A DNA stretch of 59,044 nucleotides from NCBI GenBank assembly GCA_016235345.1, contig JACRLG010000029.1, positions 1 through 59,044 on the forward strand, given 5' to 3'. Origin of the DNA: Deltaproteobacteria bacterium. Lineage in GTDB: Bacteria; Desulfobacterota; Desulfobacteria; Desulfobacterales; Desulfatibacillaceae. The translations under genes were made by a program, and so were the position numbers. A model generated the notes under the pieces. That model was not told where the DNA came from, made no database searches, and saw only the letters and a program-made list of their open reading frames with translations. Shown piece by piece: positions 46,701 to 54,503 of this stretch; within the stretch, counting starts at the first letter, position 1; every line of letters starts with the position of its first letter.

Positions 46701-49564
46701 ATCTTCTTGTACGTATCCCCCAGAGGTGGAAACTGAGTCGCGAGTTCACTGTAATCTCCTTCCCAGCACTTTGCCAGCCGCTGCAGGCTCTCGTCCCAGC
46801 CCATGGGGACCGTGATCTTGAGCTCGGAGGCCAAGGCCTTCACCCTTTGGTCGAACTCGGCCTGGATGGACTTGGCCAGGAGCTTTTTCGCCACGTTGGC
46901 TATCCCGCTGTTGTCCCCGGCCATGGATAGAATGAAGTCCGCTATGCGGACGTACATGTTCATGTCAAAGCCGGCCGCCAGGGCCGCACAATCGCAGAAG
47001 TCCTTCCACAAGTGGTTTTCAGCTCCGGCTCCTTCCAGCCTGGCGGATTGGATCCACTTTTCGCTGAAGAGCAGCAACGCTTTATCATCGCTAAAGATTG
47101 TCTTGGCGTCCTCTATGAACTTGTTCCACTCGTCGGTGTTTTTAAAGCAGAGGGCGACGGCCTTCTCGCCCATGAGAAGCACACCCTCTACAACCTCCTG
47201 CATGAGGGATGTGAAGGGAAGGACCTCGGCCTCGGCCTTGGTAAACCCTTTTCTCTCCGCGGCCCCCAGGGCCCGGCTCACCGCCGTTGCCAGGAACCGG
47301 AAATCGAGCTTTCCGCTGGGCTTCTGGAAGTTTTTCCGCAGATCGTTCCACTCATCTTGGAACTTCTCCGGTGTCCAGGAAAGGATCTCCAAATAAAGAT
47401 CCTTCCATTGATTTTTGATGTTGCTCTCGGTTACGGCACCCAGCTTTTTTCGTACTTCGTCGACCACTCCCAAAAGCACCCGAGCCGCACGGTAGACTCG
47501 CAGGCAAGGCTCGGTTTTCCGTTCCAGGTCGCAAAGGCTATCCATGACCTGATTACGAAAGGATGCATAAAAGAGCTGGAGGTCCTGAGGGGTGCCGGCC
47601 CAATTAAGAATCTCCAGGAACTCCTGGCCCCCGTCAGGAACCCAGGCCCGCTTCCAAAGGGCCCCCACGTCGGCCATGGCCTTCTCCAGAAGGTCCCTGG
47701 GCGTCTCGACGCCGACAAGCCTGGCGGCCTCTTTTGAGCCGGACTCGAAGCCGAAGGAGTAGTTGGCCCTTTCCATCTTCATGGCCATGGGCTGGGGCTT
47801 GGTGTCAACAAAGCCGCCTTGAAGCCCCGTTAGCCGCCCCAGGATGGTCTGGGGTTTTGGCTCTATGGACCCGGACTCGGATTTGGATTCCTCCTTGATG
47901 TGATTGAGCCGAAATCCAGCCAGGTGCTTCTGGTTATGGCTTACGGTTTGGGTGAATCTCTTAAGGAAGCCTTCATCCAGCCCTTTGTACCATATGTCCA
48001 GCGCATTTCCGGCTTTAGCGACCAATTCATCGCGCCCCATGGCGTCCGGCGACAGAAGCCAGGAGGCCGAGGCCCGGGCGTCCATGGCGGGAAGCTCCAG
48101 GGGTTCGATGACGGCCGCTGTTTTCCTGGTGAGTGTGCGGGTTCCCACGGCCTTGGTGGAGCCTTGGCCGGCCAGCGCGACCGCGAGATCCTTTTCGCTG
48201 GGCAGAAAGTCCTCTTCCAGGTAGGGAAATGCGATTTTACAGTCATCCTGGCCGACGATCTTGAGGCCAAGACGCTGGTGGGCTACGTCCGCCGGTGGGC
48301 GAAGTATTTGGTCGATCACGAAAATGCTGGTTTTGTCCGCCGCGGTGGCGAGGACGAATTCCGTCTGGAGAAAAGCATTGGAGGCGATTCCATGGATCTC
48401 CCGTGGGAAATTAGATTCCGGCTCAAGAACGAGGATTCCCTGGGAGTTCACCCAGTCGCGCGTTTCCCTACTGTGGACATGACTTTTCTTTTCAACCTTG
48501 ATTTTCCTTATCGTTACCGGGAGGTTTCCGTTCTCTCCCTGAACATCCAGAATAATCCCAGGTGAGGAGGGCTTTTCTGGTCTGTATCGCAAGTCGAATT
48601 TCTTATCTGTATCGTTTGCGGTTAAGCACAGGGGCAAGGAGTTTTCGTCTTTCAGAGCGTGGATCAGAAGTCCGGGCGGGTTATTCTCGTCCCTCGGCAC
48701 CCAGGCACGGGAGAGCGTTATTTTATTCCCATTGGGTTGGAACCGGCTTTCTAACTCCCCGTTGATCAGGGTGTGGTTGAACAGGATAAGTCCCGGGTAC
48801 TTATTGCCAGCCCGATCGCAACTGTTCCCCCTGAAAATTTCTGGAGTAATATTCAGCGAGTGGCCTCGGGGAAAAAAACGCATGAGTCCGCACCCGGAGT
48901 TTCCCCAGTCGAATCGCACTCTGTAAAGCCACAACTTCTGAATGGCCAGCGTGTAAATCGCCTGGGCTCTGATTACGAGTTGTGCATCAAACTGGTCCGA
49001 ACCAGACTTCTCTATGTTTGGTCCTGGAACTTGGTCCCGGAGAATCTGCCAGGCGCGCCCGGTGGCATCTGAACCTGCAACCCCACCACTAAAAAAAAGA
49101 CCGATCTTGAAATCGTCTTTTGAATAACTGCCTGTGACCCAAGAGAAGCCAGGTCCATGGAGGTTATTAGGTAGTTGATTTATGGCGACATTTTTTACCT
49201 GCAGATGTGTTACCTGGAATACAACAGTGTGTTCTTCGACGACCTGGGGCGTGGCCTCGATAGAAATAAAATCCTTGCCCCAAACCTGTCTTCCTCCTGG
49301 CAAGCTTAGGCTTAACTGAATTGAATTGTTATCCGCAGGGCTCGCCAGCACTATTCTTTGGTCCCCGGGATACCCTTCCAGAGTAGCCTTGAAGGAGATT
49401 GGGCATTCGACTTTGAACAAGCCATCGGCAAAGCCGTTCGTGGTTAGGATTAGCTTACCGTCCTGGAGGCTTAACCGTAGGCTGTCTTCAAAGTGGTGGC
49501 TTATACCGGAGGGATCAGGCTTGAAGGCCAGCTTTTTACCGAATAGATTTATTGTTATACTCAT
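43712..49564 (-). CDS. Giant protein of unknown function, ~1950 residues
   Basis: The ATG at 49564 (MSITINLFGKKLAFKPD) follows GGAAAGAG and is preferred to the upstream start at 49579. There is no signal peptide. Residues ~1-450 are beta-rich and ~550-1150 largely helical. Residues ~1200-1950 consist of many alternating hydrophobic/polar strands (ASVTIGKGWFHYTFTVEGSV near the end; GFYVSKFSQGADKSLQLGGG) that look like long beta-sheet or amphipathic sheet structure. It ends VPVRKQLAISR, not with the aromatic residue typical of outer-membrane barrels. No known domain is recognised. It lies 35 bp after the secreted protein gene and 70 bp before the other giant gene, so the three are co-transcribed and likely act together. 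Confidence 0.85.
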   Translation of the reverse strand: MSITINLFGKKLAFKPDPSGISHHFEDSLRLSLQDGKLILTTNGFADGLFKVECPISFKATLEGYPGDQRIVLASPADNNSIQLSLSLPGGRQVWGKDFISIEATPQVVEEHTVVFQVTHLQVKNVAINQLPNNLHGPGFSWVTGSYSKDDFKIGLFFSGGVAGSDATGRAWQILRDQVPGPNIEKSGSDQFDAQLVIRAQAIYTLAIQKLWLYRVRFDWGNSGCGLMRFFPRGHSLNITPEIFRGNSCDRAGNKYPGLILFNHTLINGELESRFQPNGNKITLSRAWVPRDENNPPGLLIHALKDENSLPLCLTANDTDKKFDLRYRPEKPSSPGIILDVQGENGNLPVTIRKIKVEKKSHVHSRETRDWVNSQGILVLEPESNFPREIHGIASNAFLQTEFVLATAADKTSIFVIDQILRPPADVAHQRLGLKIVGQDDCKIAFPYLEEDFLPSEKDLAVALAGQGSTKAVGTRTLTRKTAAVIEPLELPAMDARASASWLLSPDAMGRDELVAKAGNALDIWYKGLDEGFLKRFTQTVSHNQKHLAGFRLNHIKEESKSESGSIEPKPQTILGRLTGLQGGFVDTKPQPMAMKMERANYSFGFESGSKEAARLVGVETPRDLLEKAMADVGALWKRAWVPDGGQEFLEILNWAGTPQDLQLFYASFRNQVMDSLCDLERKTEPCLRVYRAARVLLGVVDEVRKKLGAVTESNIKNQWKDLYLEILSWTPEKFQDEWNDLRKNFQKPSGKLDFRFLATAVSRALGAAERKGFTKAEAEVLPFTSLMQEVVEGVLLMGEKAVALCFKNTDEWNKFIEDAKTIFSDDKALLLFSEKWIQSARLEGAGAENHLWKDFCDCAALAAGFDMNMYVRIADFILSMAGDNSGIANVAKKLLAKSIQAEFDQRVKALASELKITVPMGWDESLQRLAKCWEGDYSELATQFPPLGDTYKKMTAQFEALRGHLGQMGYTPDLLEKVVNLREIPGFGPVNLDLLAQAIGVVKEEKGFARDAGHLLKSLANPDPPYVAVSSRFQAVYSPAFAGCIKDIQKFMSERLELCSLMDEKAWDLNLDNGETTVILKRSKSIRLSEILLELHQRYARLPDFPDPLGLWSSALKDKVDFEPGNDAWPKKLVDAWLERFVDEEVKKPGWLGLIILNPLADLSSDPMTSDLCGLRFIRVKYVALAGWGVRIDKPKSGRLADKLDIMATVFQEAPSEDGDANLTPVAGRDAGLSLVKFEAWIRNTRLVPTRTLIELRLDIDRLWGHRKDRFSSITIFGKVRQAADGSSSELEFGVVFDQALKLPIEVLFIKEVAVRSFRAGRRHGRATLEIDADLILRAIEASRLNVPDLKFQGPSGNGETKILFKSFRLMLPSSKGKNDMAMGTQRSLEFDFDSIEFKLGRPLELCLEFLDLRLKSMGFLRIKENAEGLLTAVQDLADRFPVLLSGFEIPSLAGGDYSLPYMVFDVSFGKLPALGAVSVGSLSLSALIGARVKLTAGDPEITPCVALGAVEIKRFRFDLFGILTFSFESLTFEPGYKSSLNNEEEYTVLLVNDFRLSLLGMDLIGGRNKKGGYLLFLHRKGGGSGVLAYLNFSKDLSKLLRVDWILVAYNMEVDPSILTCLLMSGTSRKAKEDADNAIMGDPHASPPKPGLVDKDCKKVKAALTGEKDWLFGISFTLGTSIIESGRLVLHQDHFYGISLSANWIEKAFDGDTITMAFIPGRNRKDDKFYLDIPMPKLDMLAPGFQAGWLTFSFTPGSLDFLMGFGFPWWANGMYQMTRSFSVMASGYESKFGFYVSKFSQGADKSLQLGGGIALYAGLGFAAGNSVAWVRAGIGVMAVMEGSITLSLDKTFSEAIDKVDLTVALGIYAYGEGGIDVWVISARFLVELQFVTKASLSWKRGAPMRFLAEATMAANYYASVTIGKGWFHYTFTVEGSVSVPVRKQLAISR

Positions 49565-49599
49565 GACGTCTCTTTCCACTCGCTGCTTTTAATGTTAAA

Positions 49600-51690
49600 C
49601 TATCTTCGCGACAGCCTGTAGATGTCAGGGAATCCCGGCAGAGGCGAGCGCCCCAGGCCCTCCACCTCCAGAACCGTGAAAGGAGTCATTTTTGCAAGAT
49701 CGGCGGAGTGGATGAAAGCCCTCCCGCCTTCCGGGATCGCTCCTTTGATATGCACACGCCCGGACCGCGAGTCGATTTCCACGATTTGACTGGCCGTTTT
49801 GTCATCGCTCACTACTTCCAGATATACGCCTTCCAGGGTCCGGACGCCGGTGATGTTCTCTTTCACTGCTGGGCTCTTGAACCGATAATGATCCCACGAG
49901 TACACGCTTGCCGCCATCTGCCCGAGGAGTATCCAGAAATTTTTAGGCTGGATGATTGGGCTCTGCAACGCTCCTACCTCCGGCAAGGCTGAAACTCCCT
50001 CTTCCTCAACCCACTTCAAGTCTGTATCCTTGTAGCAAAGGCCGGGCTCCCTGATCGCCACCTTGGTTTGCCGGCCGCCCTCCTCAAAGACCATGGATCG
50101 CAGGTCAAATGCGGGCAGTACGAGCGGATCATTCTTGTAGCTGTCGTACAAGCGGTAGAGGCGATAAAAGGACTCATAGGAAATAAATAATTCACCGCCC
50201 TGGGCACCACCAGCTTTAGTGTCCCCGTAGGTAGCCAGGCAGACGTCGGGGTGCTTCTTTAAAGACATGGTGGTCTCTGCGAAAACGGCATTGGGTGCTC
50301 CGGGGTCTCCAGGCCAGAGGATGTTCAGGACGATGACATTGGAGCCGCCAGCGGCCAAGAGGCCATTGCTGTCCTTTGCGCAGTTCCGCCCCGGAGGTGA
50401 TTTGAGGATTAACTGACGGATAACGGGGTCGACCCGGCCAAATATCCGAGCGGCCTCCCAGTCCCTCAGGGACCAGGATGACTCAGGCCAAACGGTGGAA
50501 CCCCAGAAAACAGAGTTTCGTTCGAGAGTGACCCGTTCGTCGAACCCCCACTGGTTAGCTTCCATGGAATAGTCGCGATTCGCGAACCAGGATGAATCTT
50601 TACGATTAACGGTGGCGGTCACACATGCCGCGTTGGCGGGGCAAGTCAGGTCTGCGGGCGGATAATCATTACTGTGCGGGATCCCGCCAAAAATTCGTTC
50701 GTAAACCCCTCCATTAACGCGGAGACCGGAAAGGTTGAAAAAATTTTCGGAAAAGGTTTTCAAATCCTTGGCCAGTGAGGTCTTTTTATCGCGGGATGAT
50801 CCTGGCGCACTAAACTCCACCTGAAGCTCCGCTGCATTCATCACATATAGGAGACGCGCCTCCAGATACGCGTGGTGATTGTTAAAGTCATGCGGTGCAG
50901 CCGCAAGTGACAGTGCCCCCTGAAATGGACTGAGAAGAGCATTCCAGGCTTTGCTTTCGTTCCCTAATAAACTGTTGGCGGCCCCCCCGCTGAGATCTAT
51001 GTATAGGTTTTGGTGATCTTTGTTACTGTAATTACCCATATTGGCCGCGAAAAACCTGGCCAGTACGAAGCGTTCCAGGTCGTTGGGCCAGGCGCAGGGC
51101 TTCTTGCTCTGGTCTGAATCCGCTGGCTTCTGAGCCTCTGCCGACTCAGCTGGGACGGCAAGATACCTGAGAGGAAGCCGCCAAGTGACGATTCCGGGCG
51201 GGAAAGGAGTGTAATTCTCACCGCCTACCGTCTCAGAAAATTCTCCCATTTGCGTGAAATGCAGGACGTCTCCGGGCAGGAGAAGCACACGTTGACCGGT
51301 GAAAATCAGCTCATCTAGCTTTTCCAGAACCGCAACAAGCCTGTCAGTTGTGAATGAAAGTCCTTCTTTGGGAGAAATCAAAATATCCAGATCTTTCGGA
51401 TATGTGAAGCAACCCCTTGGATCCGAGTCCATGGCTCGGCGTATGTTTTCGTAGCCAAGGTCCGGGGGCCTGACGGCCCGTAGGGGAAGCATGGTCTTCA
51501 TCGTCAGGCCTCCCAGGCCCGTCTCAACAGGTGCTGCGGCCAGCGCCCCTGCACCTTGGACTGTCATGGAGCCATCGAGTGGACGACGAATGCAAGGACT
51601 TTGCCCTTCTTTTCCTGATGTCGTTCCCCCTGTCAAAAAGAGCAAAAGAACCAAAACCACGATTCGTTTCATGGCAGAAGTGGCGACCAT
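49600..51690 (-). CDS. Secreted protein of unknown function, 696 residues
   Basis: The frame is open to 51732, but the ATG at 51690 has AAGGAG 8-9 bases upstream and yields a clear Sec signal (MKRIVVLVLLLFLTGG after a short MVATSA lead). No lipobox Cys follows, so it should be released into the periplasm or beyond. Features include DLDILISPKEGLSFTTDRL, a strand-rich middle, YLDLSGG-like YIDLSGGAANSLLG, paired cysteines (LTCPANAACV) and LVEVEGLGRSPLPGFP-type C-terminal sequence (VLEVEGLGRSPLPGF). No family is recognised. It is the first gene of the operon with the two giant proteins. Confidence 0.8.
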   Translation of the reverse strand: MVATSAMKRIVVLVLLLFLTGGTTSGKEGQSPCIRRPLDGSMTVQGAGALAAAPVETGLGGLTMKTMLPLRAVRPPDLGYENIRRAMDSDPRGCFTYPKDLDILISPKEGLSFTTDRLVAVLEKLDELIFTGQRVLLLPGDVLHFTQMGEFSETVGGENYTPFPPGIVTWRLPLRYLAVPAESAEAQKPADSDQSKKPCAWPNDLERFVLARFFAANMGNYSNKDHQNLYIDLSGGAANSLLGNESKAWNALLSPFQGALSLAAAPHDFNNHHAYLEARLLYVMNAAELQVEFSAPGSSRDKKTSLAKDLKTFSENFFNLSGLRVNGGVYERIFGGIPHSNDYPPADLTCPANAACVTATVNRKDSSWFANRDYSMEANQWGFDERVTLERNSVFWGSTVWPESSWSLRDWEAARIFGRVDPVIRQLILKSPPGRNCAKDSNGLLAAGGSNVIVLNILWPGDPGAPNAVFAETTMSLKKHPDVCLATYGDTKAGGAQGGELFISYESFYRLYRLYDSYKNDPLVLPAFDLRSMVFEEGGRQTKVAIREPGLCYKDTDLKWVEEEGVSALPEVGALQSPIIQPKNFWILLGQMAASVYSWDHYRFKSPAVKENITGVRTLEGVYLEVVSDDKTASQIVEIDSRSGRVHIKGAIPEGGRAFIHSADLAKMTPFTVLEVEGLGRSPLPGFPDIYRLSRR

Positions 51691-51769
51691 TTTCAGGCTC
51701 CTTGGAAAAGCGTGACGAAGAAGTTTCGTCATCTTCCATTGAATTTTTATTTAAGTCATGTTAAGGGGG

Positions 51770-51830
51770 AGTATATTCACTGTAGCCTAATAACTGTCAA
51801 ATTGTCAAGCATTTCATGGTTGACAATTTG
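51770..51830 (-). promoter_or_regulatory. Promoter and palindromic operator of the giant-protein operon
   Basis: On the minus strand TTGACA (51803-51808) is 17 bp from CTACAG. A second TTGACA (51795-51800) is 17 bp from AATATA or 19 bp from TATACT (51770-51775). A perfect 11 bp inverted repeat, CAAATTGTCAA (51798-51808) and TTGACAATTTG (51820-51830), spaced by 11 bp, overlaps the -35 hexamers, an arrangement typical of a repressor site. The remaining bases to 52045 are AT-rich with no gene. Confidence 0.6.
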
Positions 51831-52045
51831 GTCCCGCAACCCAAAAGGTACCAAACTGCGCTCAACGCGAAAATTGCTAAAACCCGCTTCCCAGCATGCC
51901 AGCGCCCCGTCCTGGGGTTCTGTAACCCGCCTTTTCTTCAAGCCCGAAAGCTACCTGAAAACCGCTTTTCAATGACATGTGATATCAACACGTTATGAAT
52001 GGCCGGATCTTTATGATTTCATCACTTTTCATAAGGACATCAACC

Positions 52046-52682
52046 TTGGAATAGTTGCTCGAATGAGGACCAGATTGCGCTGGCCGTGGCGGGCATCTTG
52101 GACATCATCAAAGGGGTCCGGGCGTTGGGGCTTCCGGTTCACGTTCGCGGGTGCCGGGGGAACCACGGGCGTCAGAACAAGTACGCCCCGATGGAGAACA
52201 ACTACGATTTCATCGTCATGCAGATGCTTCGGATGCTGTCCTATTATGAAGACCCGACCGGGACCAGCGTCGAGTACGCCACGACAACGCCTTACCTGAA
52301 TTTCAAGATCAAGGGCTGGAACATCCATCTGCGGCACGAGGCCCCGGTTCAAACGGAAACGCCTGCGGCCAGGGCAAAGTTCGGGGGCTGGAAAGCGATC
52401 CACGACTTCGATGTCATGGTCTACGGACACCGGCATCACCCCGGAAACGGAACCTACCTGGACTGCGACACCGTCATGAACGGCGCTCCGATGGGCATTG
52501 ACGACCTCGCGGAGTCCATGGGGACGTACTCCAGGCCATCACAGGTCTTGTTCGGGATGTCGCCGGATCAGGGTTTCTCGTTCAAGTACAACGTCTATCT
52601 GGATCGGTTCGGGTGCGGGGGTGAATTGCAGTATCTCATCGAGCGGTATCCCGCTCTTTTCAAGGAGTGCATAATGAACTGA
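52046..52682 (+). pseudogene. Metallophosphoesterase, N-terminal half missing
   Basis: From about 52046 the frame reads SNEDQIALAVAGILDIIKG and continues to TAG-free MN at 52682. The conserved GNHGR motif (RGCRGNHGRQ) and the metal-binding GHRHHP are present, as in phage-type calcineurin-like phosphoesterases. The preceding half that should carry the DxH and GDxxD motifs is absent, because upstream of ~52046 the frame soon meets a stop and the sequence becomes unrelated and AT-rich. The nominal GTG start at 52086 is therefore not original. The junction marks the right edge of the inserted cargo. Confidence 0.75.
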
Positions 52683-52708
52683 GGCCTTGAGTCTCATCCG
52701 TTAACGAC

Positions 52709-52758
52709 AAACCCCGTTGTGGCTCATAAATCGGAAAATATGAGCCACAACGGGGTTT
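52709..52758. terminator. Bidirectional terminator hairpin
   Basis: AAACCCCGTTGTGGCTCATA pairs exactly with TATGAGCCACAACGGGGTTT around an 10-base loop, with T-rich sequence on the plus side and TTTGTC on the minus side. It separates the convergent phosphoesterase remnant and the 89-residue gene. Confidence 0.9.
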
Positions 52759-52763
52759 TGTTA

Positions 52764-53033
52764 TTAATCGGGCTTCGTTCCGTTCAAGACCGCTTTTGCC
52801 GCTTTCAACGCGGCCTTCCGAGCTTCAACGGAGCTGAGAAGGGTCGCAAGCTCTGACCATTTCAGCTCGACCCCGTTGGCTCTTGTTATTTTTCCTAAAC
52901 ACCAAGTCAGGCCCGTCATGGTGACGTAACAATCTCCCAGTTGTTCTTTACCATTCGGGGACCGAACTTCCAATTCAAGGCCGTTCTGCTTGATCTCCAT
53001 GTTCACTTCAAATGATTTGATCCAGACTTTCAT
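52764..53033 (-). CDS. Small phage-type protein, 89 residues
   Basis: It starts MKVWIKSFEVNMEIKQNGLE. It has a beta-rich N-terminal half with a short Cys/Trp segment (TGLTWCLGKI), and a C-terminal Ala/Lys helix (VEARKAALKAAKAVLNG). No family is recognised. GAAAGGAC precedes the ATG. It ends 6 bp before the terminator and follows the zinc-motif gene by 30 bp, so it is the last gene of the recombinase operon. Confidence 0.65.
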   Translation of the reverse strand: MKVWIKSFEVNMEIKQNGLELEVRSPNGKEQLGDCYVTMTGLTWCLGKITRANGVELKWSELATLLSSVEARKAALKAAKAVLNGTKPD

Positions 53034-53063
53034 GGCAGTCCTTTCTACGGTCGAGATTCAAAG

Positions 53064-53357
53064 CTATTCTTCCACCGGAACCGCCTCCGGCAACAGGCTG
53101 TTCTTCAAAATATGGTGCATCGCCTGTTGCAAAAGGTTTTCCTGAATGACCCGGCCAGGGGCCAGGAACCGCCACTTGTCGTGCTTCCCGTAATACCGAA
53201 CCTCGTCGATATTTTCGCACAAAAGGTTCGGACACCAAAAGAGGTCGAACGCGGGCAGGGCGAGCTTGTCGCACTCACCATGGCACTTGGTGCAATAGAG
53301 TTCGTGCCTTTGGACATCAATCAGGAAATTACAGGCGCGTGAGGACGTTGCGTTCAT
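53064..53357 (-). CDS. Small Cys-rich (zinc-ribbon-like) protein
   Basis: The preferred ATG at 53357 gives 97 residues (MNATSSRACNFLIDVQRHEL); the frame is open upstream to 53423 inside the recombinase gene. YCTKCHGEC and FWCPNLLC provide two CxxC-type pairs that could bind zinc, followed by a basic YYGKHDKWRFLAPG segment and a helix. Its start overlaps the recombinase stop by 29 bp, so translation is coupled. Function is unknown; DNA binding is plausible. Confidence 0.6.
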   Translation of the reverse strand: MNATSSRACNFLIDVQRHELYCTKCHGECDKLALPAFDLFWCPNLLCENIDEVRYYGKHDKWRFLAPGRVIQENLLQQAMHHILKNSLLPEAVPVEE

Positions 53358-53916
53358 ACTGCTCCTGAACGGCTTCGAAGTCTTGGGTTCCGTACATATC
53401 ATAAGTGGTTTTGAAACTGGCATGGCGCATCAATCCTTGTGTGGTTTCGATGGAGCAACCAGCGTCCTTGCAAAGACGCGCAAACGTATGCCGCAAAAGG
53501 TGCGGGTGAATGTTTCCCGTTTTGCTTTTGGGGTTTGGGTTCTTGATCGCTGCACGTTTACCAACCTCGGTGACGATGCGGTTCACTTGGACAAGGGTGA
53601 TATGGTCCATCCGCTTCTTGGCCGGGAAAACCCAACCAGAGTCGCGCCCGGTGAGAAAGAACTTGATGTCTTGGAGCAGGTCGGGCGGCATGGGGACGAC
53701 GCCGGGGAGCCTGCCCTTGCCGACAAAGGAAATGCGGTTCCGGGTCCAGTCGATCTTCTCGGCCCGGATAGAGGCGACTTCTTCCCGACGCATACCGCAA
53801 TGGGCCATCAGGCGGATTATGATGCGCTCACGCAGATTTTGACAGTTGAAAATTAGCGCCTTCACCTCAGTGGGTTTGAGCGTGTACGCCGATGTTCTCT
53901 GGGGAAGTGATGCCAT
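53329..53916 (-). CDS. Tyrosine recombinase made of the catalytic domain only
   Basis: The 195-residue protein corresponds to the C-terminal catalytic domain of XerC/D-type recombinases. Visible residues are Arg in CGMRREEVASI, Lys in FVGKGRLPG, HLLRHTFARL (HxxR), and LMRHASFKTTYDMYG with the terminal His and nucleophilic Tyr. The N-terminal core-binding (SAM-like) domain is missing, although all six active-site positions are present. Such short recombinases occur in phages and integrative elements. It is the first gene of a three-gene operon, and no strong ribosome site is seen at the ATG. Confidence 0.85.
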   Translation of the reverse strand: MASLPQRTSAYTLKPTEVKALIFNCQNLRERIIIRLMAHCGMRREEVASIRAEKIDWTRNRISFVGKGRLPGVVPMPPDLLQDIKFFLTGRDSGWVFPAKKRMDHITLVQVNRIVTEVGKRAAIKNPNPKSKTGNIHPHLLRHTFARLCKDAGCSIETTQGLMRHASFKTTYDMYGTQDFEAVQEQYERNVLTRL

Positions 53917-53958
53917 TTTTCAGGCATAGCACAAATCGTGACATGAATGTAAACAAAA

Positions 53959-54002
53959 AAATAGCCCCAGCCTGGAAGACATCTCCAGGCGGGGGCTATT
54001 TT
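53959..54002. terminator. Strong terminator hairpin
   Basis: AATAGCCCC-A-GCCTGGA pairs with TCCAGGC-G-GGGGCTATT; an A run precedes it and TTTT follows, so it can work in both directions. It separates the recombinase operon from the ATPase/TPR module. Confidence 0.9.
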
Positions 54003-54003
54003 C

Positions 54004-54092
54004 ACGAAGCGTTTACTATAAAAATCATCAATGTTACATTTTGGTTATAAATTCGATGGGAAGGTATTCGGGATGAACTGGAAAAGCACAAT
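54004..54092 (+). repeat. Left copy of a ~90-100 bp direct repeat bracketing the ATPase/TPR module
   Basis: GAAGCGTTTACT, then ATGTTACATTTTGGTTATAA, GATGGGAAGGT and GGATGAACTGGAAAAGC occur in the same order as at 58811-58914. The right copy has an extra ~15 bp in the middle. Confidence 0.75.
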
Positions 54093-54102
54093 CCTGGCGT
54101 TT

Positions 54103-54134
54103 CGATGTAACGCTTTGCTCAAAGTGTTACATCG
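54103..54134. other. Inverted repeat upstream of the ATPase gene
   Basis: CGATGTAACGCTTTG and CAAAGTGTTACATCG pair at 14 of 15 positions with a 2-base centre. It may be a hairpin or a protein-binding palindrome. The remaining gap to 54426 holds no supported gene. Confidence 0.55.
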
Positions 54135-54426
54135 GGGGCTTTGAGCTTGATTTCGTGATGTTTGCAAAGGAACCGGTCAAGATAGCCCCGCGATGTCAGC
54201 GTATGTCAGCGGGTGCCGGGCAATTCGCCCATGACGAGAACCTTGATCGCCCGGTTGGTTTTCTGCGGACTCTCGTCGCGCCAGTAATCGGTGGTTTGGC
54301 TGTGGCTCGAATCCAAATTTTAGGCAATCCAATATTTAGCCATTGATGGAACATCACAAAAATGATAATTGTTCAAAATGATGATCACGCAGAAGTTCCG
54401 ATTTACCGAATTCCGACACACTCTGC

Positions 54427-54456
54427 GGACAAGGTAAAATTTTACTACCCTATACT
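54427..54456 (+). promoter_or_regulatory. Weak candidate promoter of the ATPase/TPR module
   Basis: TATACT (54451-54456) lies 18 bases after GGACAA (54427-54432), about 47 bp before the ATPase start. Only the -10 is convincing. Confidence 0.3.
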
Positions 54457-54503
54457 TCAGGCCACATGCCCTAAGTGCCAGCGTTTCGTAAAGGACACGC
54501 GCG

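Larger units (their letters stand above)
26227..54002. mobile_element. Phage-like integrative element at tRNA-Arg (boundaries provisional)
   Basis: The integrase lies next to the tRNA 3' end, followed by excisionase-like, DnaB-like, initiator-like and UvsW-like genes. A second group of phage-type genes (metallophosphoesterase, small proteins, second tyrosine recombinase) lies at 52.0-53.9 kb. The segment between them (about 32.7-52.0 kb) looks like foreign cargo plus an IS4 remnant. I looked for a second copy of the tRNA 3' end to mark the right border and did not find one in this window, so the right limit given is only the terminator at 54.0 kb; the element may extend further. Confidence 0.6.
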
